Below, piece after piece: positions 12,596 through 24,728 of a DNA stretch of 64,000 nucleotides. Below the pieces are notes generated by a model. It was given only the letters and a program-made list of their open reading frames with translations, made no database searches and had not been told where the DNA came from. The stretch spans positions 16,306,501-16,370,500 of the forward strand of contig CM048553.1 of NCBI GenBank assembly GCA_026413225.1. The letters run 5' to 3'. A program made the position numbers and the translations under genes. Numbering within the stretch: position 1 is the first letter of the stretch; each line of letters begins with the position of its first letter. The DNA is from Otis tarda (lineage: Eukaryota; Chordata; Aves; Otidiformes; Otididae).

Positions 12596-13600
12596 TAGCT
12601 AGAAGCCAGTTGAAGAGCTGAGTGGGGAAACCAAGACTTTCCAATGTCACTTCTGGCATTTACTTGCTCAGTGGAAAAGGAGCAAGTGGGACGGTGGCAC
12701 TCTGAGCAGCAGTCTGCTGGGCTTCAGATGCCATTCAGATTGCTCCTTTAGACAAACTGGCTCCTGATGGAGCTGGATACTTGCCTCCTTCTGAGAGTCC
12801 AGCCTTCTCTGTTTTTAAAGAAAGGCATGCTGAACTCTCTAACAACTTCAGAAAGCATTGGCCTTACTTTTTCTTTAGCCGATATCACACATAACCTTCA
12901 CCTCTTCAGAGGTGAAAACTAAAAAGTTATGTAAAAAGCCAAACTGAAGCATCCCAGTAAACAAATGCAAAAGATATTGACCTTGTCTTAGACCTGTAAT
13001 GACCTCTCCTTATACGGCTGTAACCCACTCCATTTCATGCAGTTAACGAACTGTAGTCCTTTGATTCAGTGAGACACTTGCTGCTGTTACCATTACTTTT
13101 GTGTTAAGTCTAATTGTCTATTACGATGGTAATTTGGGTTACACCCCAATTAAAGTCAGACATACCTAACCTTCTGCAGCTCCCAAGAGACCTCTCACTA
13201 AGTTATCTCTATGAGAAGAAGAGCTTTGGGCGATGTTTTTTTTTTACCTCGCTAACATTTCAGCCATGCTGGCAGCAACTCCTACAGTTTCTGCTCGCCG
13301 CCTCCTTCTTCTGTTTTCCTCAAAAGGTTTCACAAGGTATCACAGTAACCTTGGCAAAAATGTGACGTCTACTTTAAGGTTAATGCTAAACTTCTGTGGT
13401 ACATTATTGCAAGGTTTAAAAGAAAGATAGCAAGTTCCAGTATGTACCTGTCAGTACTAAATGATTGTTCATTTCCTGTGAATTGGGAATAAAGTAATAA
13501 CATACATCTGGCGAGCTAAGACACGGTGCTTATTTCTTTTTCTTCTCTGAGCCATATCCTTTACCAGCTGTGAGACATCACCATGCAGAATCTTCAAATA
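12596..13600. other. Unique sequence between CR1 relics
   Basis: I see no gene or repeat that can be supported. T-rich tracts lie at 13235-13250. An 83-codon and a 65-codon open frame overlap on the plus strand near 13114-13430 without any family match. Confidence 0.45.
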
Positions 13601-13604
13601 CCTT

Positions 13605-14130
13605 TGAGGAAAATTAAAACAAAGGAAGAGAGGGCTGGAAGGGACCCCCTGTGTCTCGGAGCCTGGTGCCTCGCTAGCCCCAAGCCACATCACACAGCTT
13701 TCATCAGCTGTTTGCGCTCCATCTTACAACCCCTTTTGTGCCTTCATACTTACACTGGAAGTCTGCTCTCTCCTGCACTGATTGCTTGACTGGCTAGGTA
13801 ATGTTTTTCACTTTCCAGTTAAAACGCATTCATAGGCGATTTATGCCCATTTGTTCTTGTGCCAACACTGTACTTTATCTTCAAAAGATCTTTTGCTTCC
13901 TTGATGTTCAACTTCTTGGTGTATTTATAGTGAGCAATGGCATTCCATATCAGCTTTTGCTTTGCTACACTAAATAAAGTCAAGCTCTTCTGGCCTCCTT
14001 ACGCAAAGTAGGCTTTCCATTCCCCTCCACCACAGTACCTCTTTGCCACCCTTGTTCCTAGGTCATCTTTGACCCAAGGGGCTATTGCTGGATACAATGT
14101 TCCAGATAAGGTCTCATCAACTTACGTTAT
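13605..14130 (-). mobile_element. Ancient amniote-type CR1/LINE relic
   Basis: Reading the minus strand, this is a very diverged CR1-like 3' region. Landmarks on the plus strand are gagggctggaagggaccc near 13630 (3' tail), gcccatttgttcttgtgcc near 13845, a taggctttccattcc block near 14010 and ttccagataaggtctc near 14100. They come in the order expected for the reverse complement of the old CR1 families shared by birds, crocodilians and turtles. No open frame survives. The assignment is from memory of the consensus wording, so the subfamily is not given. Confidence 0.7.
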
Positions 14131-17100
14131 CAGTTGCTAACCATTTTCTGATGTGTATCATGCCAGAAGACGACATGCTAAAAGGATATACATCACCAAA
14201 TGTAGTAAATACATTGAGAAAAATCCAGTTACAAACCTTCTTCCCTTCTTTAATGTAATATTTCTAAATGTTAGGTGCTTGTGGGCTTTGCAAGACAGTG
14301 GAATTTTGATGATGGATCCTGAAGCACACATTAGAGCCTATGAAAGGAGGCTGAGGTATGAAAACAACAGCCTTGGAAACACAGTGACCAGAATGAAAAG
14401 AGTACAAGGGAGAGGTGAAGTGAGATTTATTGCTGCACTGCAATGGATGATAAAGGAGGTGATTAGAAATTAACTGTCAAATTCAATTCTTTATACTCTC
14501 CTGGCATGAAAAGCACTTGAAACATAACGATACATATTTACATGAACAAAAATCTCAGCCCGTGGCATTTTCACAACATCTTCCATTTGCAAGCATTAAG
14601 GGTGGCAAGTGAAATTTACTTCATGCTATAAATACTGTTTGCTTCCTGCGTATCTCCAAGTCAGAACAATAGAAAAATGTAACCAGCATGATTAAGTAAG
14701 TGGAGAAAAGAATATCCTTTGCACTTTTCTCCACGTGCACTCAGTCCACTCAGGTCTTGAGTAACTTAATGTAAAAGTTTAAATTTTATGTTCTCATTGT
14801 ACACTTCCAAGGCGTGACTTAAACAAAATGCTTGTTGGAAAAACCTGAAACAAAAGATCTTATTAATTGAGTGTTAGTATATGGTCTTCTATGTAATAAA
14901 ATTTAAACTTAAACATTGTTTATTATGGTACTGAAATAACAAATTTATTCAGTCTTTCACAGCAGTTCCAGCAATTAAGAGTATCTTTCTTGATCCCTGC
15001 CAGCACTGAGCTGTGCCCTAAAAAAAAAAGAGTAATTTTCTTTAGTATCATACACCACATAAATATCATAGTTTTATCTGATGGTAATGAAACTTAAGAG
15101 GCAAATAGTTCTTTTCCAGCCATTTCATATTATATTCATAAAGGTATGAGGGCAGCTTGAATCATTAAACATTAAACTGAAGGCAGCATTCGGAAGAGAC
15201 CTGAATGGAGACCTCTCAGCTGGATTAAATGTAATGTTCTTCTTGCAGAAAATGGCTAACCCGGCTGCACGCAGGAGGTTAGCTCAACTGCTCTGCTCGT
15301 TCCCAGAGAGAAGAAATTGTGGTTTCTGCAATTTTGCTTTATGTAAGAAGCAGATTCCCAGCCACTGTTCAGATGCAGTTGCATTAGGTAAATCTTTGTA
15401 CCTTTTCTGCCCTTTGTGGTTCCCCAGACACATAAGCGTTGTTTTTCTGCATGTAAATCTCTGTGTGTTTTGAAGATATTTTCCCTCTGTGACCTGCCTA
15501 CTGGACTGGCTATGGCTCAGATTACAGTGGTTTTCAATGGACATAAGCACATGCTGGTACTTTTTCAGGCAGGAATGACCTCTTGAATTCGGAGCTGTAA
15601 AATGCAGCTACTGTGTTTACTCAGTTGAGGGACAAATCATGCTCCACAGGTCTCATATTCTCAGATGGTTGTAAACCTTTTTGTTTTGCTTATACTATGT
15701 TCTGGGACTCAAATTTCTCACCCTCCTGGGGTCGCTGCCTGTGTGAGACTCTCTTGAAAAATACGACTGATTCAGTCCGAGTTCTGCATCAGTGACACGG
15801 CCAAATCCCTACGGCAGCTTACGCATAACGCCCAATAATGGAGAAAACTCAGCTGCGCCAAAACAAAGCTGCTACATGGGATCATCTTTTTTTTTTATTC
15901 TAATCTCTTCAAATGAGGCTATTTCAGGAATTGAGAACAATTCTCTTGGAGCAACAGAGTTTATATAGCCAACATAAACAAACCTATGCCTGCTTCATGC
16001 CAGGGGAGGAGAGAAAGGAGTGATATTTCTCTTGCTACCAACATAGGCTCTTTTGCTTGAACAGTATTTTTGGCAGATGCTATCATATTTAACTTCCCAC
16101 AATGGCACTGTTTATTTAAGGCCAATATAAAACACCCCTGGCCCTTCTCTTAGATTTTTCAGTCCGTCGGTTGACTTTCACGTATCCTTTTAAGCACATT
16201 TTTTGTGGTGCCTTTGGAATCACTACTCAGTGCGTTTAAACGAAATACTTCCAAGCAATGAGAATTCCATCTTAGCAGGGCAAGGAAATAAGCTGTACCA
16301 GCCACAGTACCGCTCACGGATCTCACTGCTCTCTGTACAGCCTGTTCTCACAAGTAGTTCAAAGGAACAAAATAACTGCCAGACCAGAGGTCTACCTAGC
16401 CAAGGGCTTTGTCACCAGCAAAGACCAGTTGCAATTACTTAGAGAAAAGTGTAAAAAAAGTATAGAGGTGCTCTGCCCAGTATATACTGGAAGTTCTGGT
16501 GATCATTTTGCCCAAGGCTGCACTGATTTGTTTTATCAGACTGACCTATGAGAATTTCACTTCTGGTTTTTGCTCTCTGCATTTCTGTGGTATAGAAAAT
16601 GTGGCTACAAATCTTTCCCAGCTTTGCATCTGATTTCAAATCAGGTATCTGTAGCTGTAAAAATAAGTTTCAAATCCTTACAGGAAGTTTACTAGGTCCT
16701 TACAGATAATGGGTTATGGTCAGCCAGCAGAGCCTCAGCTTTCTATAGAACATCATAGTTATTTTTCACCCATGATTTCAGGCTGAAGCCTCCTTCTCTA
16801 CGTGAGCGCAGTGACACCATTTCCATTCATACTTGTTACATGCAAGTTGCTGGTCTCTGGCTTTGCGTACGCTGGAGTAGAACTGCGCTCCAACCAAAGC
16901 CACTGCCTAATAACCCCCAGCTGCTCTGCAAGCTGCCACAGCTCCTGATAAGCCACCACGGGCTGCCCCCCGTGAGTCACTGTGGCCACAGCCAAAGGAC
17001 ACCTCTGTCTAGGAGCACCCTGCAGGTTTGGGCTTGGACTGCTCAAGCAGCCAGGGACAGCTGGATTCTACCTTTCTTTACATTTCTTGTCTACTGAAGC

Positions 17101-17240
17101 AAATGTGTTGGGCATGGACTTACAGTGGCCTATCTGCATCCTGCCTAATGTTTCTCCCAGATGTTTCTGCTAAAGAGTATTCACTGTTGGTATTTAGGTA
17201 AAGCTCTGGCTCTGGATGCTCAGAGCTTCTAGTCATGCTC
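14131..17240. other. Mostly unnamed unique sequence
   Basis: No repeat family is recognised. A 106-codon plus-strand frame at 14153-14473 and several shorter ones have no family match. One splice-flanked open stretch at 15249-15342 is listed separately. A TATA-like ccaatataaaacacccc lies at 16122-16138 but has no supporting start-site or first-exon signal. Confidence 0.4.
15249..15342 (+). CDS. Weak candidate exon with an ATG, product unknown
   Basis: The acceptor gttcttcttgcag is followed by 94 bases open in the frame starting AAA ATG GCT, then the donor TAT|GTAAGA (15343-15348). The ATG has A at -3 and G at +4, a strong initiation context. The encoded piece starts MANPAARRRLAQLLCSFPE and is rich in Arg and Cys. 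I recognise no family. It would end in phase 1. It lies on the strand opposite to the candidate exons at 10.9-11.1 kb, so both sets need not belong to one gene. It could equally be a chance splice-like arrangement. Confidence 0.2.
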
Positions 17241-17248
17241 TTCTGCTT

Positions 17249-17570
17249 CTTTCCCCAGGTGAAAATATCACCTGTCACTTTAGTACCCTCACTACCATCA
17301 TTGCTTTTTCTCTGTGTTTTCCTGTGAAATACCGTGGGTGCCAAACACAAGGCAAGCAGCCGTCTGCAGAAACAGTGTCTCCCAGAGGAGGTGCAGAATG
17401 TGCACAAACATGTGCTCTGTTTTCCTAAGGACACCTGCCAGAACCCTGCTGATGCATCAAGCATTGGAAAATATTTGGCACAAGCCATGTCTCCAAAGAT
17501 TTCTCTCCTTGTAGGTAGTGGAAAATATTCCTTTTTTAACATACTTATTTAATTTTTTTGGGTTCTCTCT
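17249..17570 (-). pseudogene. Ty3/gypsy-type pol (reverse transcriptase) fossil
   Basis: Read on the minus strand from 17542 down to 17249, one frame carries the early and middle reverse transcriptase motifs of Ty3/gypsy retrotransposons in the right order. They are a PLPTRREIF segment, an AKYFPMLDASAGFWQ segment that keeps the first catalytic Asp, a CTF..SGR..F segment, an AP.VFHRK segment, and GDIFTWG where the YVDD-IL-WG box normally stands. That box is damaged, with only one of its two Asp residues left. The segment just upstream (about 17536-17564) matches the expected preceding residues but in another frame, so a frameshift separates them. Downstream of 17249 similarity is lost. It is therefore a short, dead fragment. 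No protease, RNase H, integrase or LTR was found around it. Confidence 0.75.
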
Positions 17571-17957
17571 ATATAAGTGATTGCTTCTGTCTCTCCCTGC
17601 TGCAGTGTCCAATAAGCACAGCCACTCATGGTCTTTCAGATCTCTTGGAGCACTTACCCAGCCCCGTGCTAGCTCCTGCCTCAAGGGGAGTGGTGGGAAC
17701 TGCTGTCATGTTGCGCTCCCTCTCCTCTGTCCTCTTTTTTTTTCCTTTTTCCCCAGTAGACTTCCCCTATTTTTTTTTCCATTTTTAGTCCTTGGACTTT
17801 CAAAAAATGCATCTTCTTAATGGCACTAAGACTTATTTTAACCCATTAATGGGTGCTGCTTTCACTGGTGTACTCACAAATTGTGCTGAGGTGGTAGCAC
17901 AAGTAGAATATTAATAAACGAAGCATCAGCTTGCTCAGGAAGGAGAGGTGAGATTAG

Positions 17958-19965
17958 ATGGAACAAGATATACTGCTCTGCATTGAAGGGTACATATGTG
18001 TGCTGGGAGATACAGAGCAGGGAGAAGTTACAGTCTCTGATAAGATAAAAGGGGAAAAGGAGAGATTTGATTGCAGGGATTGCAAAATACCAGACAAGGA
18101 AGATCTGAGGCTTTTTGTGTCCAAAAAGCAGAATCAGCCAAAGGAAGATTTTATATTAATGAGAGATTTTGACGATCCAGAAAGAATGCAATAGAACACC
18201 GATGTCCAGTGAGTTCCTGGAATTACTGGCAATGTTTAAAAAAAGTGGAGTAAGGAGTCAGAAAGTGGACTCTTCCAGATCTGATGCTAAACAGTAAAGA
18301 ATTATGTGAGTGTGAAGGTGAAAGACAATGTGTATGAGTAACCTTGCAGTCACAGGGTATATGATCCTTGGAAAGGAAATAAAGAAGAGCAAAAAAAAGT
18401 GATGGACTAGAAGTGTGGAGGCTTCAATAAACTACTAGATAGCTTGTAGCTAAGGAAGCATAAGCATTAAAGACAGCTGTAAATTCCTCAAACAAATGTT
18501 TGTCAGGACAGTAGTATACATTATTCCACATCACAGAAACTACAGACATTGTAAAAAGAGACTAAACTGGTTAACCTATGATCATTCATAATACATGCCC
18601 AAAGGAAGTAAAATGAAACCAAGTCACGTTACTCATGGAACTGAAAAAAAAAGTAGCCTGATCACCTAGGACCAAAATCTCTGCTTTGTCTTTTCTGTTT
18701 CTGTTTTTTTCTAACCCAAAATCAGATGCAGAAAGCAAGAGACATGAGGCCAAGTTCAGCTGAAATGAGGCTGAATCCAGAGAAAGTGATTGCTTATACT
18801 TAAAAACGAAGAAAGCTATAAAGCCAAGAAGGCTGAAGTAGATCATTTTGCAGCAGTTTTCACTCAAATGTTCAGCTCTGACCAGCTCTCCAGCACAATT
18901 AAGACTAACTATCGCAGGGCTTAGAACAGAGAATAGGTTAAGGAATTCTTAGACAAGGTTAGGTGCCTTCAGATCAGTTGCGCCTGCTTGATAAACTCCG
19001 TCTGTGGCTGGCAAAAAAAACCTTGGTTAGGAAGCTGTATCCAGAAAAAAAAACCTACCAGCACTTCACAGTTACGATACAGGTATATTTCTGGAGGGCT
19101 TCTACAGGAATCTGCTCTGGATCATTTTCTGCTTGATGTCTTTCCTGATGACCTGAATAATGCAATATATTTAATAAGTCTGCAGATGATATGGAGCTGG
19201 AGGCACTGCAGATTAGAACTAAAAATTATCTTGAAGAAATTTATTGAAGAAAAGGCCTCCGAAAAACAGAATGAAAATGAAGAGGGACAAATGCAAAGCA
19301 CTGCACTTGGGCAAGAATGCTCACCTGAGCAAATACGGGCTGCAGGGGTACCTGGCATCTGTCAGCTCTTCAAATAGGAGTCTGGAGTTGTAGCAGGTCA
19401 TGAGCTGAGCAGGACTCAACACAGTCTTTTTTAAATAAAAGGCAGACTCGATGTTGGATCATATAAACAGGAGCACAGGTTAGAAGGCACAGGAAGGTTT
19501 TCTGCTGCTCTGTTCAGCATTGCTGGGGCACCAGCTGGGGCACCATACCCAGTTCAACCAATGCCATTCAAAAAGCATGGAAACTAGTTCAGAACAATCC
19601 AATGGAGACCGACAAGAATGATCACTTGTAGGAAGCCCAGCCTGTGAGGAAAGTCTGAGAGAAATGCACTTGCACAGCCTAAACAACACAGAAAGAAGAT
19701 AGAGGGAAAAAGAACATGATAACTAATCTCAAATACACAAAAGATCCCATAAAAAATTAAGTAATAATTTTTTTGCAAAATCCTAGGCTCAGATTATTAA
19801 CAAAAATTTTAATTTCAGCCCTAGGTAAAACTTCTTAGTGGTAAAGCAGTAGAGAGCTAGATTAGGTTGGTTTGGGATGGGGAAATCACAGAATTTCTAT
19901 CACTGGAGGTTTTTAGGAACACGTGAGACAGACAACTGTCAAAATTCACCTAGAAATAGTTTTTC
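17958..19965 (+). mobile_element. Long, very old CR1 LINE relic
   Basis: Several separated pieces on the plus strand appear in CR1 ORF2 order. An endonuclease-like segment around 18150-18190 encodes EDFILMRDFDDPE, resembling the CR1 GDFN-P-IC motif. A linker segment at about 18825-18880 encodes AEVDHFAAVFT. Reverse transcriptase text follows from about 19085 (a decayed GSVLGP..FN.FINDLDN block). Then come the C-terminal part of ORF2 near 19600 and a 3' segment at 19850-19965. Stops and frameshifts are everywhere, and some intervening DNA (18400-18800) is hardly recognisable. The pieces most likely derive from one insertion of about 2 kb. The endonuclease assignment at the left end is the least certain. 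Confidence 0.7.
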
Positions 19966-22900
19966 CTATTAGTGGGTTAAGTGTGTTGCATTTATCATTC
20001 AATTTTGCAATTTGTTCACTTGCTCCCTTTGGGAGGAGCTCATTACAGAGGCCTAAATCGTACTTGTTTATCACTTCCTTTCTGTGGATTTTTAGTGTTA
20101 AAATTCATGATGGTCCTGCTTTGGCTACTATACCTCCGTCCTCCTTAGAATCTGGAACTTGCTTTCAGGTTTACAATCTGCCCATTTTTGACAACAACAT
20201 TTTCCAGTGATCCTACCAAAAAAAATCCTCTGAACTGAATTTTCTGTTATTGCCCTTTTCTTTCCTGCTGGGCACACTTTCCTGCCGCTTGGAAACTCTT
20301 ACACAGTGATGCTGTCCTTTGGGTCTGGCATCTTATCCCACACATCAGCATTATTTTTCCCGTGTTGTCTGCACAGAATAGAGCTCCATAGACTGTTTTG
20401 AGGGACACTAATTCTTAGCATCAGTCTAGACCTCCTTTTACATGCTTAAAGCTATTCTAACTGTGGTAAATAAAGTCAGGAAAGATGAACTGGACCACTG
20501 TTTCTAACCCTATTTATGCTATTCCTAGAGAGATGATATTGAAAAGATACTCAGAAAAAAAAAAAAAAGTATTTTGAGGCTAGACTAATGGTAAGCACAT
20601 CCAAAATTGTAAGATGATGGGTGTTTACCCTGCAAAACGGAGGAGAATGATTAGAAGAATGAAGGGTGCTGGCAGGAGCACACAGCTTGAATGCAAATTC
20701 ATGGTATAGGGGCAGATTTTGTTCATCTTCAAGATTTTCAGTGGAGTAAGTTGCAAGGTAAGAAAGAGAATCAGGAGGACTTGGTAACTGAGGCCAGCTC
20801 CTCCTCTTTTCCTCAACCCCACTCCTCTTAGCAATTCATTCTTAGGGATTTTGAATTGTGCTCAATTTCCCTAGCAGCAGAGTTCATATGTACTTGATTA
20901 CTCACGCAGGTGACAATTTAACCATGAAAACCTCATATGTGAGGGATTAGCTGAGGGCAAAGTAGGGCTCTTAAACTCTTAATGCAAGTATAGTCATGAC
21001 AGCACAGTTTGATTAAATTGAAACATTTCACTTGGCAAAGTATAGACTTAATTCTAATAATTTTAAAGGTGTCAAAAAGGAAGGAGTACTCATTCCACTC
21101 AGTGCATGCTTTCTGCACGTCTGTCTCCCCGACAGTGATGTGCAGTGAACAAACCCTGCATGGAAAAAAATAAACAATTACCTTTCCTATACATCATTCA
21201 TCTTCTGGTACTTGCAATTATTATGGACACATTTTCATGATTTCTACAAACCCTATTACACCTCATATAGAGACGTGAGGTTAGTGATACAGAGTTTTAT
21301 TTGAGAGGCAGGACACACTGTTTGTCTGTATTAAGATAAAATATACTCATAAATGTGTTAGAAGTTCTCTTTACTTTCCTGCAGATATTAAAAATAACTT
21401 ATTTGTAATGTCATGCAAATGTTCTTCAAGACACTACTGCCATCTTTTTACATTGTAACAGTTTCTCCACTGACTATGGTTTTCATGCTTAATTTTTATG
21501 TTTACCATTAGTCATGCAATTCCAATTGACATATGATTTGATTTTTCTGCTACATAAACCAATTTTACCTCAGTGTAGTTCCAGTAACTGGGGCTACTCA
21601 CGCCATAAGAAAAGCACCAAGCTCTATTTATTTCCTTTAGTTTTTCTTTCCTAAAGTTCTTGGGCCAGATTCTTGGCTGATTTAATTTTTCTCTGTTGTC
21701 TTCAACGCAGCTCTGCTGACTTACTGTATGGGCAAAACTTGTCCTTCATCATTACGAGTTAACTTTGAAATGAGTCAGTTAAAACTTCTGCTGTTCTGTT
21801 TTACTGAAATCTTTCCTCTGGGTTGAACATTTTCAGCTCTCTTCCTGCTCTCATGCGTGCCCATGTGATTTGCTAAAATAATCTGTGTGAAATTGCCGGC
21901 CAAATTTGCAATTGCCTAAAAATAATCGCATTGAAATCAATGACTGATCTTAAGAAACCTGGTTTATATGTTTTATGTGATGTGATAAATCACCGCTGCA
22001 CTGTGTTAAGAGTTTACACTGGGAGTGACTCAGGTGGATGGTATGAATGAACTGCTTTAGCCACAGCTAAAAATCTCTTCTCTTCTGCCTCGCTTCTGCC
22101 TTGTAGAGAGGCGAAAAAGCAAATTAGGTTCCCAGCTGGTTCCGACCTCCGTACCACAGCGAACAGCCCGCAGGTGTGTGCAGAGCCTGAGAAAGCGTGC
22201 AACCGGCACCCTGCTCCTGGGGCTCACAGTTTAAAAGCCAGTCCGCGGCAGGAACAGGAAGAGAAAAGGTCACAAGAGGACAGTGTCCACGGCCAGCATC
22301 GGGTTTCAGAGTAGGGACCGTAAGGGAGAAAATGAAAAACATTTGGACTTAATTAAGGCACTAATCTGGAAAAATGAGGAACAGTTGAAAGCTGCAGAGT
22401 TTGGGCATTGTACAAACTTATTTTCTTGATTGCAAAGTAACCTTGCAGTAGCCTCTGCTACTGAGAATATGGAAGGAAGAGGTTGGTAGAAACGGTGGCT
22501 CCAAGGCTTACCCCAGAGCACTGGGTTTTTTTTGTAGTGCAGCAGCATCAATAAAGGCAGAGGAGGGAGTACAATAGGAAAGGGGTCTGCCAGAAAATGA
22601 CATCTATTGCTTACAGCTTTGCTCCTCAGCGGATAGTGCTTTCACATCTTTGAAAATATGTATTTCTCCTAGAAGTAGCTTTTCAAGTTGTCATCTTAAA
22701 TTTTTCTGCTAGAAAATTCTCCTTCTGCTTATATATAGTATATAAATAACAGGTAAATCTTGAGTTACATAAAATAACGTTGTGCATAATATGCACATAT
22801 ATTTGCTTGTATTTATCTCAAAAGGAATGGTGGTGAGGAGAGCTGCACAAAATGTGATGAGGGAAGACAGGACGCCTGAGTTCCTCCTACCCTTTGCAAG

Positions 22901-24670
22901 GCCTATCTACATGCCAGCTCTAACGAGCTGAAGGCAGAGGCATCTGACTTGGTTCCAGTCCTCTGTGCTTCTCACTAGCTTGGATATAACAGCACTGAAG
23001 AGCAAAATTAGGGGACTTTCTTATACTCAGTGGCCTGCTCATACTTCAAAACCAAAAGCACACTAGAAGAACTGTAGTTCTGAGCATCCCAGACAGGCAG
23101 ATCTTGAAAATGTTCGACCTCAAAGGCTGTCCTTTCAACGGCTGTGAACTGGCATAGCTATTCATCCGAGTAATGCAGTGCTGCTCATGGTGGCAGTGGT
23201 GTAAATTTACCCATTAGAAGCCATATGCACATGTATGAGGTTACTGAATAAACAGGGATTGCATTTAGATGAGGGTCAAAATGGATGTTGTGTGTCTAAA
23301 CGTATTATTTCTTTTTTTCTTTATGGCCAAAACAAAGACTGGGAAGAAATATACTTTGCTGATGTGCAGAGACTAAGGTAGATTTGCTACAAGACTGGGT
23401 AAGCATGTCTTAGCAAAACTTTCTATGAAAAGACAGATTTCTAGCCCAGGATTGAGGACAGAGGGATGCTCAGAAGTACAAAAAAAGGGACGCAGCAATT
23501 ATTATTTTGCATCAACTGTCTTCTACCTTTTAGAATCACGTTTAGTGAAGGGAGATAATTAATGTTCAGTACAACCAAATTAAAAGTTGGAAATTAAACT
23601 CTTTTCCCTATTCTAGCTTCCATCTGCTACTTCTCAGCTTTACCAGTTTGAGGACCCCTATGGCCACATCCTTAACTACAGAAAATTGGCTCCATCAAGA
23701 ACTGGATGATATTGACTTACATCATACAGGGTATGGCCCTCAGTCCATGTATATCTTCAGTTGAGTGTGGGGCCCTGATTCTCCCATGCCTTGCTTCGTA
23801 TGCAGCTGTCTGGGTAAACCAGTTGCAAACCGTGCACAGAAAGCTGCTCAAGTACCTGATAGTAGCCTGCATCCATTTTGCATGGCAAGTATAACACATA
23901 AGGACAAGGTAGTGCAGAATCAAAGCAACCTCTTGTTCCCTCACGTAACATACAGGAAAAGGATGGAGCACGGATGTCTGCTGAGATATGTAATTATTTC
24001 TTATTATTGAGAAAAATGAAGTATATCTTGTGTTTTGATAGAAATATGTACTATTTGGTAAGTACACTTAGAAGTTTGTGGGTCTTGCATTTAAGTTCTT
24101 TTAAACTTACATTTTGTGGCAATTCTTTCTAAATAAGGCTGTGGTGTGCAGTAAATAGTACAGTTGTTGCTTTGAAAAAGTCTGTGTCTGCAGTGGTATG
24201 AAAATAAAATTCCCCATCAAAGAGTACAGTACAAGCTAGCCCTGACCCACAGACAAAGGATATTTATGCAAGGATGTGGCGTTTTTTTCTAAGCAATGCT
24301 TTCTCATTTTGTTCTTTCTGAATGACAAGTATTTTTCTCTTCTCTTGTTTTCCCATCATTGGTGAAATGTGTTCTGTTTCAACCTTAGCAGAGAACTGGA
24401 CAGAGGTACCGAAAGCCCCAAACTCGCAATTAAGGGATGCTCGCATGGTTCACCAGAAGCTGGTAGAGGTTATTCTGGTATCATTTAAGCCAGATTTATG
24501 CTGATGGAACACCTCTGGGTGAAATCCAGGTCTTTCTGAACTCAGTGTAAAGAAGGACTCCAAGGACAGCCAAATGAAATCACCTTACAGAGAAAGCATT
24601 GGAAATATCTTTGTTATTTATGTTTGGCTTAAGCCAAGTGATCTAATTGTTGATGAATTTCAGTAACGTA

Positions 24671-24728
24671 AGTCCCACTGACGCCATTATAATCAACCGA
24701 GTTAATCTTGGTTTACGTATGTGGGACT
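24671..24728. repeat. Short inverted repeat, possibly an ancient repeat relic
   Basis: The arms AGTCCCAC (24671-24678) and GTGGGACT (24721-24728) are perfect reverse complements around a 42-base spacer, with ACGTA beside both arms. The wording resembles the symmetric 'agtcccattgacttcaatgggact' type segments common in sauropsid DNA, but I cannot name the family. Confidence 0.3.

Noticed and set aside
13565..13601. 37-base minus-strand stretch with acceptor- and donor-like ends
   Set aside because: It abuts the 3' end of an old CR1 relic, the frame stays open past the donor, and its phase does not fit the candidate exon at 11111-11134.
14955..15015. Minus-strand T-tract acceptor followed by short open frames and an AATAAA
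   Set aside because: More than one frame is open, the donor is weak, and the polyadenylation signal lies in AT-rich DNA where it is common.
16122..16150. TATA-like box
   Set aside because: No initiator, CpG context or first-exon donor nearby; single TATA-like words are frequent in AT-rich DNA.
16396..16437. 42-base minus-strand stretch between a good acceptor and a weak GTAGAC donor
   Set aside because: Too short, with a weak donor and no phase partner; expected by chance.
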